A stretch of DNA of 64,000 nucleotides from Limimaricola soesokkakensis (lineage in GTDB: Bacteria > Pseudomonadota > Alphaproteobacteria > Rhodobacterales > Rhodobacteraceae), in contig NZ_FWFY01000001.1 in assembly GCF_900172345.1 (NCBI RefSeq), positions 495,733 through 559,732 of the forward strand. Direction: 5' to 3'. Under the pieces are notes generated by a model that ran no database searches, was not told where the DNA came from, and saw nothing but the letters and a program-made list of their open reading frames with translations. A program made the translations under genes and the position numbers. Positions within the stretch are counted from its first letter, which is position 1, and each line of letters starts with the position of its first letter. Shown here piece by piece: positions 1 through 14,400 of this stretch.

Positions 1-1
1 G

Positions 2-322
2 CAGATGGAAGCGGCCGAGATGGATGGCGCCTCGCCGCTGTCGCGGTTCTGGTACATCACCCTGCCGCACCTCTCGCGCGCCATCACCGTGGTGATCCTG
101 ATCCAGACGATCTTCCTGCTGTCGGTCTTCGCCGAGATCCTGGTGACCACCAATGGCGGCCCGGGCAACGCCTCGACCAACCTGACCTACCTCGTCTACG
201 CCCGTTCGCTTCTGAACTTCGACGTTGGCGGCGGCTCGGCCGGCGGCGTGGTCGCGATCATCCTCGCCAACATCGTCGCGATCTTCCTGATGCGGATGAT
301 CGGAAAGAACCTCGATGCCTGA
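2..322 (+). CDS. smoF: Polyol ABC transporter permease SmoF-like, C-terminal part
   Basis: This is the last 106 residues of a binding-protein-dependent sugar/polyol permease; the gene begins before the window, and the Met codon at 5 is internal. The fragment opens in the EAA loop (E-A-A-E-M-D-G-A), the cytoplasmic segment that contacts the ATPase, and then shows two hydrophobic spans (about residues 23-45 and 80-98 of the fragment). It is followed by a second permease, the ATPase, sorbitol dehydrogenase and mannitol dehydrogenase, the order of the Rhodobacter smo operon. The polyol specificity is inferred from that context, not from the fragment itself. Confidence 0.85.
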   Translation, partial: QMEAAEMDGASPLSRFWYITLPHLSRAITVVILIQTIFLLSVFAEILVTTNGGPGNASTNLTYLVYARSLLNFDVGGGSAGGVVAIILANIVAIFLMRMIGKNLDA

Positions 323-338
323 GCAGATCACCTTCGCC

Positions 339-359
339 GCGCGGGGCCTGACCCCGCGC
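339..359 (+). repeat. Intercistronic hairpin between the two polyol permease genes
   Basis: Perfect 8-base arms GCGCGGGG (339-346) and CCCCGCGC (352-359) flank a 5-base loop inside the 71-base gap between the permeases. There is no T-run after it and the operon clearly continues, so it is more likely an mRNA processing or stability element than a full terminator. Confidence 0.6.
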
Positions 360-393
360 CCGCCCCGCACGCCGAACAGAGGGAGCGCCTGAC

Positions 394-1224
394 ATGGCCC
401 GCGCCGTCTCCAACCGCCGCAAGGTCGGCTATACCATCGCCGCCTGGATCATCGGTCTCGCGATCTTCTTCCCGATCCTGTGGACCATCGTCACCAGCTT
501 CAAGACCGAGGCCGAGGCGATCTCCTCGCCGCCCAGCTTCATGTTCTTCAACTGGACCACCGAGAACTACACCACCGTGCTGGAGCGCTCGAACTACTTC
601 CGGCACTTCTGGAACTCGGTGGTGATCTCGCTGGGCTCGACCGTGCTGGGCCTGATCATCGCGATCCCCGCCGCCTGGTCGATGGCCTTCGTCCCCGCCA
701 AGCACACCAAGAACGTGCTGATGTGGATGCTCTCGACCAAGATGCTGCCGCCCGTCGGCGTGCTGATCCCGATCTACCTGATCTTCCGCGACGTCGGCCT
801 TCTCGACACCAAGACCGGCCTGGTGATCGTGCTGACGCTGATCAACCTGCCGATCATCGTCTGGATGCTCTACACCTACTTCAAGGAGATCCCCGGCGAG
901 ATCCTCGAGGCCTCGCGGATGGACGGCGCGTCCCTGCGCGACGAGATCATCTACGTGCTGACGCCGATGGCCGTGCCGGGCATCGCTTCGACGCTGCTCC
1001 TCAACGTCATCCTCGCCTGGAACGAGGCGTTCTGGACGCTCAACCTCACGGCCGCCAAGGCCGCCCCGCTCACCGCCTTCATCGCCAGCTATTCGAGCCC
1101 CGAGGGCCTGTTCTACGCCAAGCTCTCGGCCGCTTCGACCATGGCCATCGCGCCGATCCTCATCCTCGGCTGGTTCAGCCAGAAGCAGCTCGTCCGCGGG
1201 CTCACCTTCGGCGCAGTGAAATAA
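394..1224 (+). CDS. smoG: Polyol ABC transporter permease SmoG-like
   Basis: This 276-residue inner-membrane permease belongs to the MalG-like group of carbohydrate ABC transporters. An N-terminal membrane span (about 13-33) is followed by a periplasmic stretch and five more hydrophobic segments. The EAA loop reads E-A-S-R-M-D-G-A near residue 171. It would pair with the upstream permease and the downstream ATPase to import sorbitol/mannitol-type polyols. The ATG at 394 has a GAGGGAG ribosome site 8 bases upstream, and its TAA stop overlaps the ribosome site of the next gene. Substrate assignment rests on the linked polyol dehydrogenases. Confidence 0.9.
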   Translation: MARAVSNRRKVGYTIAAWIIGLAIFFPILWTIVTSFKTEAEAISSPPSFMFFNWTTENYTTVLERSNYFRHFWNSVVISLGSTVLGLIIAIPAAWSMAFVPAKHTKNVLMWMLSTKMLPPVGVLIPIYLIFRDVGLLDTKTGLVIVLTLINLPIIVWMLYTYFKEIPGEILEASRMDGASLRDEIIYVLTPMAVPGIASTLLLNVILAWNEAFWTLNLTAAKAAPLTAFIASYSSPEGLFYAKLSAASTMAIAPILILGWFSQKQLVRGLTFGAVK

Positions 1225-1235
1225 GGAATATACCC

Positions 1236-2236
1236 ATGGGACGCATCACGCTCGACAAGGTGACCAAGAAATTCGGCGACGTGGAGGTCATCCCGCCGCT
1301 CGACCTGACCATCGATGACGGGGAGTTCGTGGTCTTCGTCGGCCCCTCGGGCTGCGGCAAGTCCACGCTGCTGCGGCTGATCGCCGGGCTCGAGGACGTC
1401 TCGGGCGGCGAGATCCGCATCGACGGCAAGCCCGCCACCGACCTGCCGCCCGCCAAGCGCGGCCTGGCCATGGTGTTCCAGAGCTACGCGCTCTACCCGC
1501 ACATGTCGGTGCGCAAGAACATCGCCTTCCCGATGAAGATGGCGGGCATGCCCGAGGACGAGCAGAAGCGGCGCATCGACAACGCGGCGCGCGCGCTCAA
1601 CCTCACCGACTATCTCGACCGGCGCCCCGGCCAGCTCTCGGGCGGCCAGCGCCAGCGGGTCGCGATCGGCCGCGCCATCGTCCGCGAACCGGCGGCCTTC
1701 CTGTTCGACGAGCCGCTGTCGAACCTCGACGCGGCGCTGCGCGTCGGCATGCGGATGGAGATCTCCGAGTTGCACAAGAAGCTCGACACCACGATGATCT
1801 ACGTCACCCACGACCAGGTCGAGGCGATGACCATGGCCGACAAGATCGTGGTGCTGCGCGCCGGCAACATCGAGCAGGTCGGCAGCCCACTCGAGCTTTA
1901 TCGCAACCCGCGCAACACCTTCGTGGCGGGCTTCATCGGCTCGCCCAAGATGAACCTGATCGATGGCGCCGAGGCCAAGAAGCACAGCGCCGAGACGATC
2001 GGCGTACGGCCCGAGCATATCGACGTCTCGGCCAGCGAGGGCACCTGGAAGGGTCGCATCGGCGTCGCCGAGCACTTGGGCTCGGACACCTTCTTCCACG
2101 TGCATGACACGGGTCTGGCCGAAACGCTCACGATCCGCGCCAGTGGCGAGGTCGCGCTGCGCCACGGCGACACCGTGTTCCTGACCCCGCAGGCCGACAA
2201 GATCCACCGCTTCGACGCGCAGGGGCTGCGCATCGC

Positions 2237-2240
<4 letters not shown>
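1236..2240 (+). CDS. smoK: Polyol ABC transporter ATP-binding protein SmoK/MalK-like
   Basis: This 334-residue ABC ATPase energises the polyol transporter. Walker [10 protein letters not shown] lies at about residues 36-44, the signature LSGGQRQR near 133, and Walker B FLFDEP follows; the H-loop is in the VTHDQ segment. The C-terminal third contains a TOBE-type region with the G-V-R-P-E-H motif typical of MalK/UgpC proteins. The reading frame stays open well upstream into smoG, but the ATG at 1236 is preceded by AAGGA with 8-base spacing and starts the conserved domain, so it is preferred. It overlaps the next gene by 4 bases (ATGA), implying translational coupling. Confidence 0.93.
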
Positions 2241-3010
<770 letters not shown>

Positions 3011-3041
3011 CGGCTCGTTACAATTCTACAGGAGGCTGATG

Positions 3042-4511
3042 ATGGCCATTGATCTCAACGCCGCGGCTCTCGACCGCCTTCCCGAAGGCGTCGCCGGGCC
3101 CGATTACGATCGCGCGAAACTCTCCGCCGGTATCGTGCATATCGGCGTCGGCAATTTTCATCGCGCGCATATGGCGGTCTATCTCGACCGGCTGTTCGGC
3201 ACCGGTGCCGATCACGACTGGGCCATCAGCGGCGCCGGCGTGCGGCCCGGCGACGCGAAGATGCGCGAGGCGCTGGAAAAGCAGGACTTCCTCACCACGG
3301 TGGTCGAGCTCGACCCGGCCGGGCTTTCGGCCCGCGTCACCGGCGCGATGATCGAGTTCACCGAGATCGACGCGCAGAAGCTCGTAGCCCGGATGTCGGA
3401 CCCCGCGATCCGCATCGTCTCGCTCACGGTGACCGAAGGTGGCTGGTTCGTCGATGCGCGCACCGGCGGCCTCGACACCTCGAACCCGGACATCCGCCAC
3501 GACGCCGAGCAGCCGGACCAGCCCAGAACCGCCTTTGGCATGATCCTCGCCGCGCTGCGTCGCCGCCGCGATGCGGGAGAGGCGCCCTTCACCGTGATGT
3601 CCTGCGACAACCTGCCCGAGAACGGGCATGTCGCGAAGCAGACGGTGGTGGGGCTGGCCAAGCTTGCCGACCCTGCCTTTGCCGACTGGGTCGCGGAGAA
3701 CGTCGCATTCCCCAACACCATGGTGGACTGCATCACGCCCGCGACCTCGGATCGAGAGCGGGCCTTGGTAAAGGACCGTTTCGGCATCACCGACGCCGCC
3801 CCCGTGGTGTGCGAGCCGTTCCGGCAATGGGTGCTTGAGGACAACTTCCCGCAGGGCCGTCCGGCGTTGGAGAAGGTCGGCGCGGAATTCGTCGCCGACG
3901 TCGCGCCCTACGAGCTGATGAAGCTGCGTATCCTCAATGGCGGCCACGCGGCCATCGCCTATCCCTCGGCGCTTCTGGGGCATCACTTCGTCCATGACGC
4001 CATGGCCGATCCGCGCATCCGCGCCTGGCTCGAGGCGCTGGAGACGCGCGAGATCATCCCAACGCTGGAGCCGATCGAAGGCGTCGACTTCGAGGCCTAT
4101 CGCCGCAAGGTCGAGGAGCGCTTCTCCAACCCCGAGATCGGCGACACGATCCCGCGGCTGTGTTTCGACGGCTGGAACCGCCAGCCGAAATTCGTGCTGC
4201 CGGTGATCCGCGACGCGCTTGCGGCGGGTCGGAACGTCGATGGGCTCGCGCTCGAGGTGGCCCTGTGGTGCCGCTATTGCGCCGGCACCAATGATGCGGG
4301 CGAGGCGATCGCGCCGAATGACGACAATGCCGAAGAGCTGAAGACCCGCGCGCTCGCCGCGAAGGACGATCCTTCGGCCTTCCTCTCGAACGAGACGGTG
4401 TTCGGCGATCTGGGGCGGCAGCCTGCCTTCGCCGACGCCTTCGCGCGCCAGCTGGCCTCCCTGTGGAACGACGGCGTCGCCGCCACGCTCGAGCGCTACG
4501 CGCGGGGCTGA
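3042..4511 (+). CDS. mtlK: Mannitol 2-dehydrogenase
   Basis: This is a 489-residue long-chain, zinc-independent polyol dehydrogenase that converts D-mannitol (also D-arabinitol or sorbitol in relatives) to the 2-keto sugar using NAD. The N-terminal nucleotide region contains G-V-G-N-F-H-R-A-H, and the C-terminal domain holds the family's K-L-R-I-L-N-G-G-H motif with the catalytic Lys. Two adjacent ATGs exist at 3039 and 3042; AGGAGG at 3030-3035 lies 6 bases before the second, so 3042 is chosen. Only 31 bases separate it from smoS, so it closes the same operon. Confidence 0.93.
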   Translation: MAIDLNAAALDRLPEGVAGPDYDRAKLSAGIVHIGVGNFHRAHMAVYLDRLFGTGADHDWAISGAGVRPGDAKMREALEKQDFLTTVVELDPAGLSARVTGAMIEFTEIDAQKLVARMSDPAIRIVSLTVTEGGWFVDARTGGLDTSNPDIRHDAEQPDQPRTAFGMILAALRRRRDAGEAPFTVMSCDNLPENGHVAKQTVVGLAKLADPAFADWVAENVAFPNTMVDCITPATSDRERALVKDRFGITDAAPVVCEPFRQWVLEDNFPQGRPALEKVGAEFVADVAPYELMKLRILNGGHAAIAYPSALLGHHFVHDAMADPRIRAWLEALETREIIPTLEPIEGVDFEAYRRKVEERFSNPEIGDTIPRLCFDGWNRQPKFVLPVIRDALAAGRNVDGLALEVALWCRYCAGTNDAGEAIAPNDDNAEELKTRALAAKDDPSAFLSNETVFGDLGRQPAFADAFARQLASLWNDGVAATLERYARG

Positions 4512-4532
4512 GGCGCCCCGAGGGCCGGGCGG

Positions 4533-5492
4533 CTACTGCTTCAGCAGCCGCTCGGCCGTCGCCTCGTCGGTGATCAGCCCGTTGATCAACCGGCCGTGCA
4601 GGGCGGCACGGATCGCCCCCGCCTTGTCCTTGCCGACCGCGAGACCGACCACCGGACCGCTGCCGGGCACCGGCAGCGGTGCCGAGGCCACGCGGCGATT
4701 GAAGGCGCAATCCATGACCCGGCCGTCGGCGTCGTAGACCCAGCTCGTGATCTCGCCCGCCGCTCCCTCGGCCATGAGCGCCTCCATCTCCTCGGCGGTC
4801 ATGAAGCCGTCGACCCGCAGCGGCGCGTTCAGGCCGATCTGGCCGACGCCGACTAGGGTCAGATCAGCACGGGTGCACAGCTCCATCGTGTGCCGCACCG
4901 CCTCCTGGCCATGCATGACCCGCAGTTCCTCCTCGTCGCGCGCGACCACGGGGAGCGGGTAGGGGTAATGCCGTGCGCCGACGCGCTCGGCCATGCGGAT
5001 CACCGCGTTGTAAGGGGTGGCCGAGCCGTCCGACATCATGTTGCCCAGCCGCGAGACGATGCGGTGCTGTGGGCAATCCATGCGCGGCAGCTGTTCGACG
5101 CAGGCCCGCAGCGCCCGGCCGGTGCCCAGCGCAATGATCTTCTCCTCGGGGCTCTTGAGGGTCTTTTCCAACACGGCCGCAGCGGCAATGGCGATGCCGG
5201 TGAGAAGCTCGGGGACCGACGGGTCGGACGGCACCACCTCGATCACCCGCAGGCCGAAGCGTTCCGACAACGCGCCCGAGAGATCCATGCAGCGCGCGAT
5301 CGGATGATCGAGCCGGACCTTGACCAGCTTTTCCGACACGGCGAGCGATACCAGCCTTTGCGCCGATTGGCGCGAAACGCCGAGCTTCTTGGCGATCTCG
5401 TCCTGGGTGTTGCCCGCGACATAGTAGAGCCAGCCCGCGCGTGCCGCATCGTCGAGGCGGGTCGTCTCGGGGGTGAAGCGCGACTGGCTCAT
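4533..5492 (-). CDS. SorC/DeoR-type sugar-binding transcriptional regulator
   Basis: This 319-residue regulator has an N-terminal helix-turn-helix (about residues 24-50, including I-A-K-K-L-G-V-S-R-Q) and a large C-terminal SorC-type effector domain with G-T-G-R and V-G-V-G-Q-I-G motifs that bind phosphorylated sugars in relatives. It converges on mtlK and is the obvious candidate regulator of the polyol operon, possibly sensing a sugar phosphate. An upstream in-frame Met exists, but the ATG at 5492 overlaps the stop of the upstream HAD gene by ATGA, so that start is preferred. Confidence 0.85.
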   Translation of the reverse strand: MSQSRFTPETTRLDDAARAGWLYYVAGNTQDEIAKKLGVSRQSAQRLVSLAVSEKLVKVRLDHPIARCMDLSGALSERFGLRVIEVVPSDPSVPELLTGIAIAAAAVLEKTLKSPEEKIIALGTGRALRACVEQLPRMDCPQHRIVSRLGNMMSDGSATPYNAVIRMAERVGARHYPYPLPVVARDEEELRVMHGQEAVRHTMELCTRADLTLVGVGQIGLNAPLRVDGFMTAEEMEALMAEGAAGEITSWVYDADGRVMDCAFNRRVASAPLPVPGSGPVVGLAVGKDKAGAIRAALHGRLINGLITDEATAERLLKQ

Positions 5493-6169
5493 ACCACCTC
5501 CGGCGCGGGCAGGCTGTCGAGAAGCGCGGGCAGATCGGTCCAATGGTGCAGGAGGGGCAGGGCGGGATCGTGGCGCAGCGTGGCGGTGGCAAGGTGGCTG
5601 CCGCCCAGAAAGCGCACGGCGGTCATGCCCGCCGCCGCTGCCGCCTCGAGCCCCGGGAGGCTGTCCTCGATCACGAGGCAGCGGGCCGGTTTTGCGCCCA
5701 TGGTCTCGGCCGCAAGCAGGAACAGGTCGGGGGCGGGCTTGCCCCGCGCCACCTGACTCGCGGTGAAGACATGCGGCAACGCCTGAGCAAGGCCGGCAAT
5801 GGCCAGCGATCGCGCAACACGCGGCGGCGAGGACGAGGTGGCGACGCAGAGCGGCACGCCACGCGCGGTTAGCATCGCGACGGCCTCGGCGATGCCCGGC
5901 ATCGGCTTCAACTCGCGCTCGAAGCGCCTCAGGAGCCGCGCCCGGTAGAGGCTTTCGAAATCCGGGGCGAGGGGATGGCCCAGCTCTTCGCGGATATGCC
6001 GCGCCACGGTCGGAAAGCTTCGGCCGAGGAAGTTGCGACGCACATGATCGAAATCGATTTCCACCCCGTCTGCGGCGAGAAGCTCGATCAGAACTTCGGC
6101 GCTGAGCAGTTCGCTGTCGATCAGCACGCCGTCGCAGTCGAATATGATCAGATCCCAGTTGCGCGTCAT
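5489..6169 (-). CDS. HAD-family phosphatase (beta-phosphoglucomutase-like)
   Basis: A 226-residue haloacid dehalogenase-superfamily hydrolase. Motif I is D-C-D-G-V-L-I-D near residues 11-18, motif II T-S-S-S around 115, motif III the K of R-G-K-P-A-P-D, and motif IV V-I-E-D-S. The layout is that of the phosphoglycolate phosphatase/beta-phosphoglucomutase subgroup with an alpha-helical cap. The ATG at 6169 has GGAGG just upstream; the frame runs open further but without domain content. It is translationally coupled to the SorC-type regulator, so a sugar or polyol phosphate is a reasonable but unproven substrate. Confidence 0.85.
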   Translation of the reverse strand: MTRNWDLIIFDCDGVLIDSELLSAEVLIELLAADGVEIDFDHVRRNFLGRSFPTVARHIREELGHPLAPDFESLYRARLLRRFERELKPMPGIAEAVAMLTARGVPLCVATSSSPPRVARSLAIAGLAQALPHVFTASQVARGKPAPDLFLLAAETMGAKPARCLVIEDSLPGLEAAAAAGMTAVRFLGGSHLATATLRHDPALPLLHHWTDLPALLDSLPAPEVV

Positions 6170-6332
6170 GCCATCCTCCCTGCAGTTCGCCGCAATTCGT
6201 CTCCTCCGGCTGGAGAGTGCCACAATCGCGAGCATTTGCCCATAGCCTGAGCTAATGCGCGAGATAGTCAGGCGGCTTGACCGCTTCCGGTGGATTGCGC
6301 ACCCCTTGGCGGACAGCACAAGGGGGTGGAGC

Positions 6333-9920
<3,588 letters not shown>

Positions 9921-10118
9921 GCCGGAGCAGGCGCATCTGGGCGGGGGGCGTGCCGCTCTTCGCCATGCCGCGGATGGCCTGACCTGCGCCGCATGTGGAT
10001 GACCGGTGGCAACAATGCCGTGGCGCTCCCGCGTCACGGCAGCGTGCGCCGCCGCCCGTGGTCATTCCCCTCCCAGGCTCCTATCATCCACGCGAATGAT
10101 GGCTGTCGGACGGATCCC

Positions 10119-10781
10119 ATGCCCCGCATCGATATCGCGCGCGCCGACCCGGCCGAACTGATCGCCTGTCCGCAATGCGACGCGCTCTATCGCGCGAAGA
10201 TGCCTGCGCATGGCGAGCGCGCGGTCTGCGCACGTTGCCATACCGTGCTGATCGCGCCCCGCAAGCGCGCCGGCATGATCATCATCGCGCTTTCCGCTGC
10301 CTCGCTGGTGCTGGTGCTGGGCGCGGTCTGGTTTCCTTTTCTCAAGATCAGCCGGCAGGGCTTCGTCAACGAGGCGACGCTCCTTGATGCGGCGCTGAGC
10401 TTCACGGGCGGGCCGCTTCTGGTGCTGTCTCTTGCGGTGACCGCGCTCATCGTGCTGGTGCCGCTGGCCCGCGCGATCCTCACCATCTACGTGCTGGGCC
10501 CGCTGGTCTTCGACCGCCCCGCGCCCCCGGGAGCGCTGCGGCTCTTCGCCCTGGCCGAGGCGCTCAGACCTTGGTCGATGGCCGAGATCTTCGCGCTGGG
10601 CTGCGCCGTGGCGCTGGTCAAGGTGGCGGATCTTGCGAATCTGAGCTTCGGTCCGGCTTTCTGGATGTTCGCGGCGCTGGTGTTTCTGACCGTGATCCAT
10701 GATCGCTGGATGTGCCGCTGGTCGGTCTGGGAGGCGCTGGAGCATGGCTACACCGCCCGGCAGCGGAAGGTCCCGGCATGA
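10119..10781 (+). CDS. PqiA-like membrane protein, first half
   Basis: This 220-residue protein corresponds to one half of the two-part PqiA membrane protein. An N-terminal zinc ribbon carries two C-x-x-C pairs (C-P-Q-C and C-A-R-C, about residues 13-42), followed by four hydrophobic spans. PqiA-type proteins are thought to sit in the inner membrane and feed lipids to the PqiB needle. Here the usual about 420-residue protein is encoded as two genes; the next gene supplies the second half and overlaps by ATGA. An upstream in-frame Met exists, but the zinc ribbon begins just after the ATG at 10119. Confidence 0.85.
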   Translation: MPRIDIARADPAELIACPQCDALYRAKMPAHGERAVCARCHTVLIAPRKRAGMIIIALSAASLVLVLGAVWFPFLKISRQGFVNEATLLDAALSFTGGPLLVLSLAVTALIVLVPLARAILTIYVLGPLVFDRPAPPGALRLFALAEALRPWSMAEIFALGCAVALVKVADLANLSFGPAFWMFAALVFLTVIHDRWMCRWSVWEALEHGYTARQRKVPA

Positions 10782-11410
10782 GCGCCGCGGTCACCGCGCG
10801 CGAGGCGGGGCTCGTCGCCTGCACCCGCTGCACCCGCGTCTGGCCGATGGGCACGGAGCGTTGCGGCCGCTGCGGCAAGCCCTTGGTGTCGCGCGACACC
10901 CACAGCCTGAGCCGGGTCTGGGCGTGGTGGGTCGCGGGGCTCATGTGCTATTTCCCGGCCAACCTCTACCCGATGCTGCGCACGCAGGTGCTGTTCACCG
11001 TCTCCGAGGACACGATCGTCGGCGGCGCGATAGAGCTGGCGCTGCATGGCGCGCCCTTCGTCGCGCTGATCATCCTCGTGGCATCCGTGGCGATCCCGAT
11101 CGGCAAGTTCGCCGCCATCGCTTGGCTCGCCATTTCGGTGCGCCGCGGTTCGGCCGCGACGCCGCATGCGCGCCACAGGCTCTATGAAATCGTGGAGTAT
11201 ATCGGGCGCTGGTCGATGATCGACGTCTTCGTGGTTGCGATCCTGACGGCGCTGGTGCAGTTGAATCTCGCCGCCTCGATCAAGCCGGGCCCGGCGGCGC
11301 TCGCCTTCGCACTCTCGGTGATCTTCACGATGCTCTCCGCCCAATCCTTCGACCCGCGCCTGATCTGGGATCGCGCGGATGACGACGACGACATGGGCGA
11401 CCGCGCGTGA
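10778..11410 (+). CDS. PqiA-like membrane protein, second half
   Basis: A 210-residue PqiA-type protein with its own zinc ribbon (C-T-R-C and C-G-R-C, about residues 15-33) and four predicted membrane spans. It is the natural partner of the preceding half, with a 4-base ATGA overlap at its start and a GTGA overlap with the PqiB-like gene at its end, so all three are translationally coupled. Presumed role: inner-membrane component of an MCE lipid-transport complex. Confidence 0.85.
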   Translation: MSAAVTAREAGLVACTRCTRVWPMGTERCGRCGKPLVSRDTHSLSRVWAWWVAGLMCYFPANLYPMLRTQVLFTVSEDTIVGGAIELALHGAPFVALIILVASVAIPIGKFAAIAWLAISVRRGSAATPHARHRLYEIVEYIGRWSMIDVFVVAILTALVQLNLAASIKPGPAALAFALSVIFTMLSAQSFDPRLIWDRADDDDDMGDRA

Positions 11411-14400
11411 GCGCTGATCTGCCCGAAGTCCCGGTGGAAGGCGAGAAGCGTTCCCTGCGCAGCCGTGTCTCCATCGTCTGGCTGGTGCCGGTGGGAGCGC
11501 TCGCCGTGGCGCTGGGCATCGGCTGGAAAAGCTGGAGCGATCAGGGCCCCCTGATCGAGGTGCTGTTCGAGGATGCGGGCGGTGTTCTGGCAAACGAGAC
11601 CGAGCTGCGGTTTCGTGACGTCGCGGTCGGTCTCGTCGAGGAGGTGGGTTTCACCGCAGGGCTGGACCGGGTTCGCATCGCGATCCGGGTGGACAAGGAC
11701 GTCGCGCCCTATATCGATTCCGGATCCGATTTCTGGATCGTCCGTCCCGAGGTCAGCACCGAAGGCGTGACCGGTCTCGATACGGTGCTGTCGGGCGTCT
11801 ATATTCGCGGCCAGTGGGACGGGCGCCCCGGGACCGCCGAGACCCGTTTCGAGGGGCTGGCGCGGGCGCCGCTGCTGGGACCCGACCAGCAGGGCATCGA
11901 AATCACGCTGCGCGCGACCGAGGGCGTGCTGTCGGGCAACAGCCCGATCCTCTACAAGGGGGTCGAGGCGGGCCGGATCGGCGCGGCGGGCGTCTCGACC
12001 GACGGCTTCTACGTCGAGGCTCCGGCGGTGATCTACGCGCCCTATGACAACCTCGTCACCGAAACGACCCGGTTCTGGGACACCTCCGGCTTCTCGGTCA
12101 AGATAGGCACCGGCGGCGCCGAAATCGACTTCGACAGCGTCGCGGCTCTGCTCGCGGGTGGCCTTGCCTTCGATACCTTCGTGTCCGGCGCGACGCTGGC
12201 CGAGGACGGCCAGATCTTCGAGGTCTACGATGCCGAGGAAACGGCGCGGAACTCGGTGTTCAATACCCCCGACGGCCCATCGCTCAACCTCGTCGCCGTG
12301 TTCGACGGTAACGTTTCCGGCCTTGCCGTCGGTGCGCCGGTCGAACTCGATGGCGTGCGGATCGGCTCGGTCTCCGGGCTCAACGGCCTCGTCGACGAGG
12401 AACGCTTCGGCGATCGCGGCGTGCGGCTGCAGACCGTGCTCAACATCCTGCCATCGCGTCTCGGAATGGCCGACGAAGGCGGTGTCGAGCAGGCGCTCGA
12501 ATATTTCGTCGGCGAGGTCGCCGACGGGCTGCGCGCGCGGCTCGTGACCGGCTCGATCCTCACCGGCGGCCTCAAGGTGCAGCTGATCGACGTGCCGGGC
12601 GCCGAGCCTGCATCTCTCAATGTCGATGCGTTGCCCTATCCCTCGGTCCCGGTGACCGATAGCGAGATCTCCGATGTGCAGGCGACCGCCCAAGGGACGC
12701 TGGACCGGATCAACAACCTGCCGATCGAGGAGCTGCTCGCCTCGGCCACCAGTTTTCTCGAGAATTCGGCCCGCCTGATCGGCTCCGAGGATCTGCAGCA
12801 GACGCCGGGCGACGTGCGCGCGCTCTTGGGCGACATCCGCGGTCTCGTCGGCTCCGAAGAGGTACAGGCGGTGCCAGAGCAGATCGGCACCGTGATGAAC
12901 GAGATCGAGCTGGCGGTGAATGACGTACGGCTGATCCTCGACGATGTGCGGGAGGCCGAGGCGGTGCGCAGGGTGCTCGAGGCGGTGGACGGCGCCACCG
13001 CCGTGACCGCCGATCTCGACACCGCGCTCGACGGTGTGCCGGAGCTGATCGGCAATCTCAACCGGGTCGCGGAGAACGCAGCCGAGCTGCCGCTGGACCG
13101 GCTGCTGACCGAGGTATCGGGGCTGGCCGAGGAGGCGCGTGCGCTGGTCGGCTCCGAGGAGACCCAAGCGTTGCCGGGCCGCGTGAACGCGCTGCTGGCC
13201 GAGCTCGAAGGCGGCACCGCCGAGGCTCGGACCCTGATCGCCGGGTTGAACGAGCAGCAGGCAGTGACGCGACTGCTCGAGACGGTCGATGCCGCGAATG
13301 CCGCCGTCACCACGCTTGACCGTTCGCTCGCGGGCGTGCCGCAGCTAGTGAGCCGGATTGACACGCTCGTCGCCACCGCCAACGAGCTGCCGCTCGAGAC
13401 GCTTCTGACCGAGGTGTCGGGGCTGGCCGGTGCAGCGCGCGGTCTAATCGATACCGACGAGACGCGCGCCCTGCCGGGTCGCGTCAACGCGCTTCTGGCC
13501 GAGCTGGAGGGCGGCACCGCCGAGGCGCGCAGCTTGATCGCCAGCCTCAACGAGGAGCAGGGCGTAGCGCGACTTCTGGAGACCGTGGATGCGGCGGGCG
13601 CGGCGGCGGCCTCGCTCGACGCCTCGCTCGAAGGTGTCCCGCAACTCGTGGAGCGGATCGATGCCGTCGCGGCGATGGCGCAGGACCTGCCGGTGGAAGC
13701 TCTGCTCGATCGCGTGTCGGGGCTAGCGCAGGACGCGCGCGCCTTGATCGGCACCGATGCGGCGCGCGCGCTGCCCGGCCAGATCGGTACGCTTGCGGGC
13801 GAGCTGGAACTGGGCGTGGCCGAAGCACGGACGCTCCTGGCCGAGGTCAATGCGGGTGGTGGCGGCGAAAGCCTCGTCGCCGCGATCGACAGCGCCGCGC
13901 GCGCCGCCGACAGCCTCGACCGCTCGCTGGCAGGTGCGCCGCAGCTGATAGACAGCCTGAACGCGGTGGCCGGCAAGGCTGCCGACCTGCCGCTCGAGGT
14001 GCTGGTCGCGGAGGCCAACAGCCTGCTCAACAGCGCCGACCGCATCCTCAAGCAGGACACGGCGCGGGCGCTGCCGGGCGAGCTGAACGGCGCGCTGTCC
14101 GAGCTGCGGGTGATCCTCGCGCAGGTGAGCGAGGGCGGCGTGGTCGAGAACGCCAACGCCACTTTTGCCTCGGCCGCGAATGCCGCCGACCGGCTGGCCG
14201 AGGCCGCCCGGACGCTGCCATCGCTGGTCAGCCGCGCCGAGGCGTTGCTGGTGACCTCGAACGGCACTATCGGCACGATCGGCAGCGGCACCGAGCCGGC
14301 GCTGCGCGACCTGCGCGCGGCTCTGCGTGACGTCTCCAAGGCCGCCGAAGCCGTGGGCTCTCTTGCCCGCGCCATCGAACGCCGCCCCAACTCGCTTCTG

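Noticed and set aside
12636..14390. A Ser-rich open frame of 584 codons on the minus strand
   Set aside because: It is antisense to the repeat part of the PqiB-like gene; its low-complexity Ser/Ala composition simply mirrors the Leu/Glu/Ala repeats.
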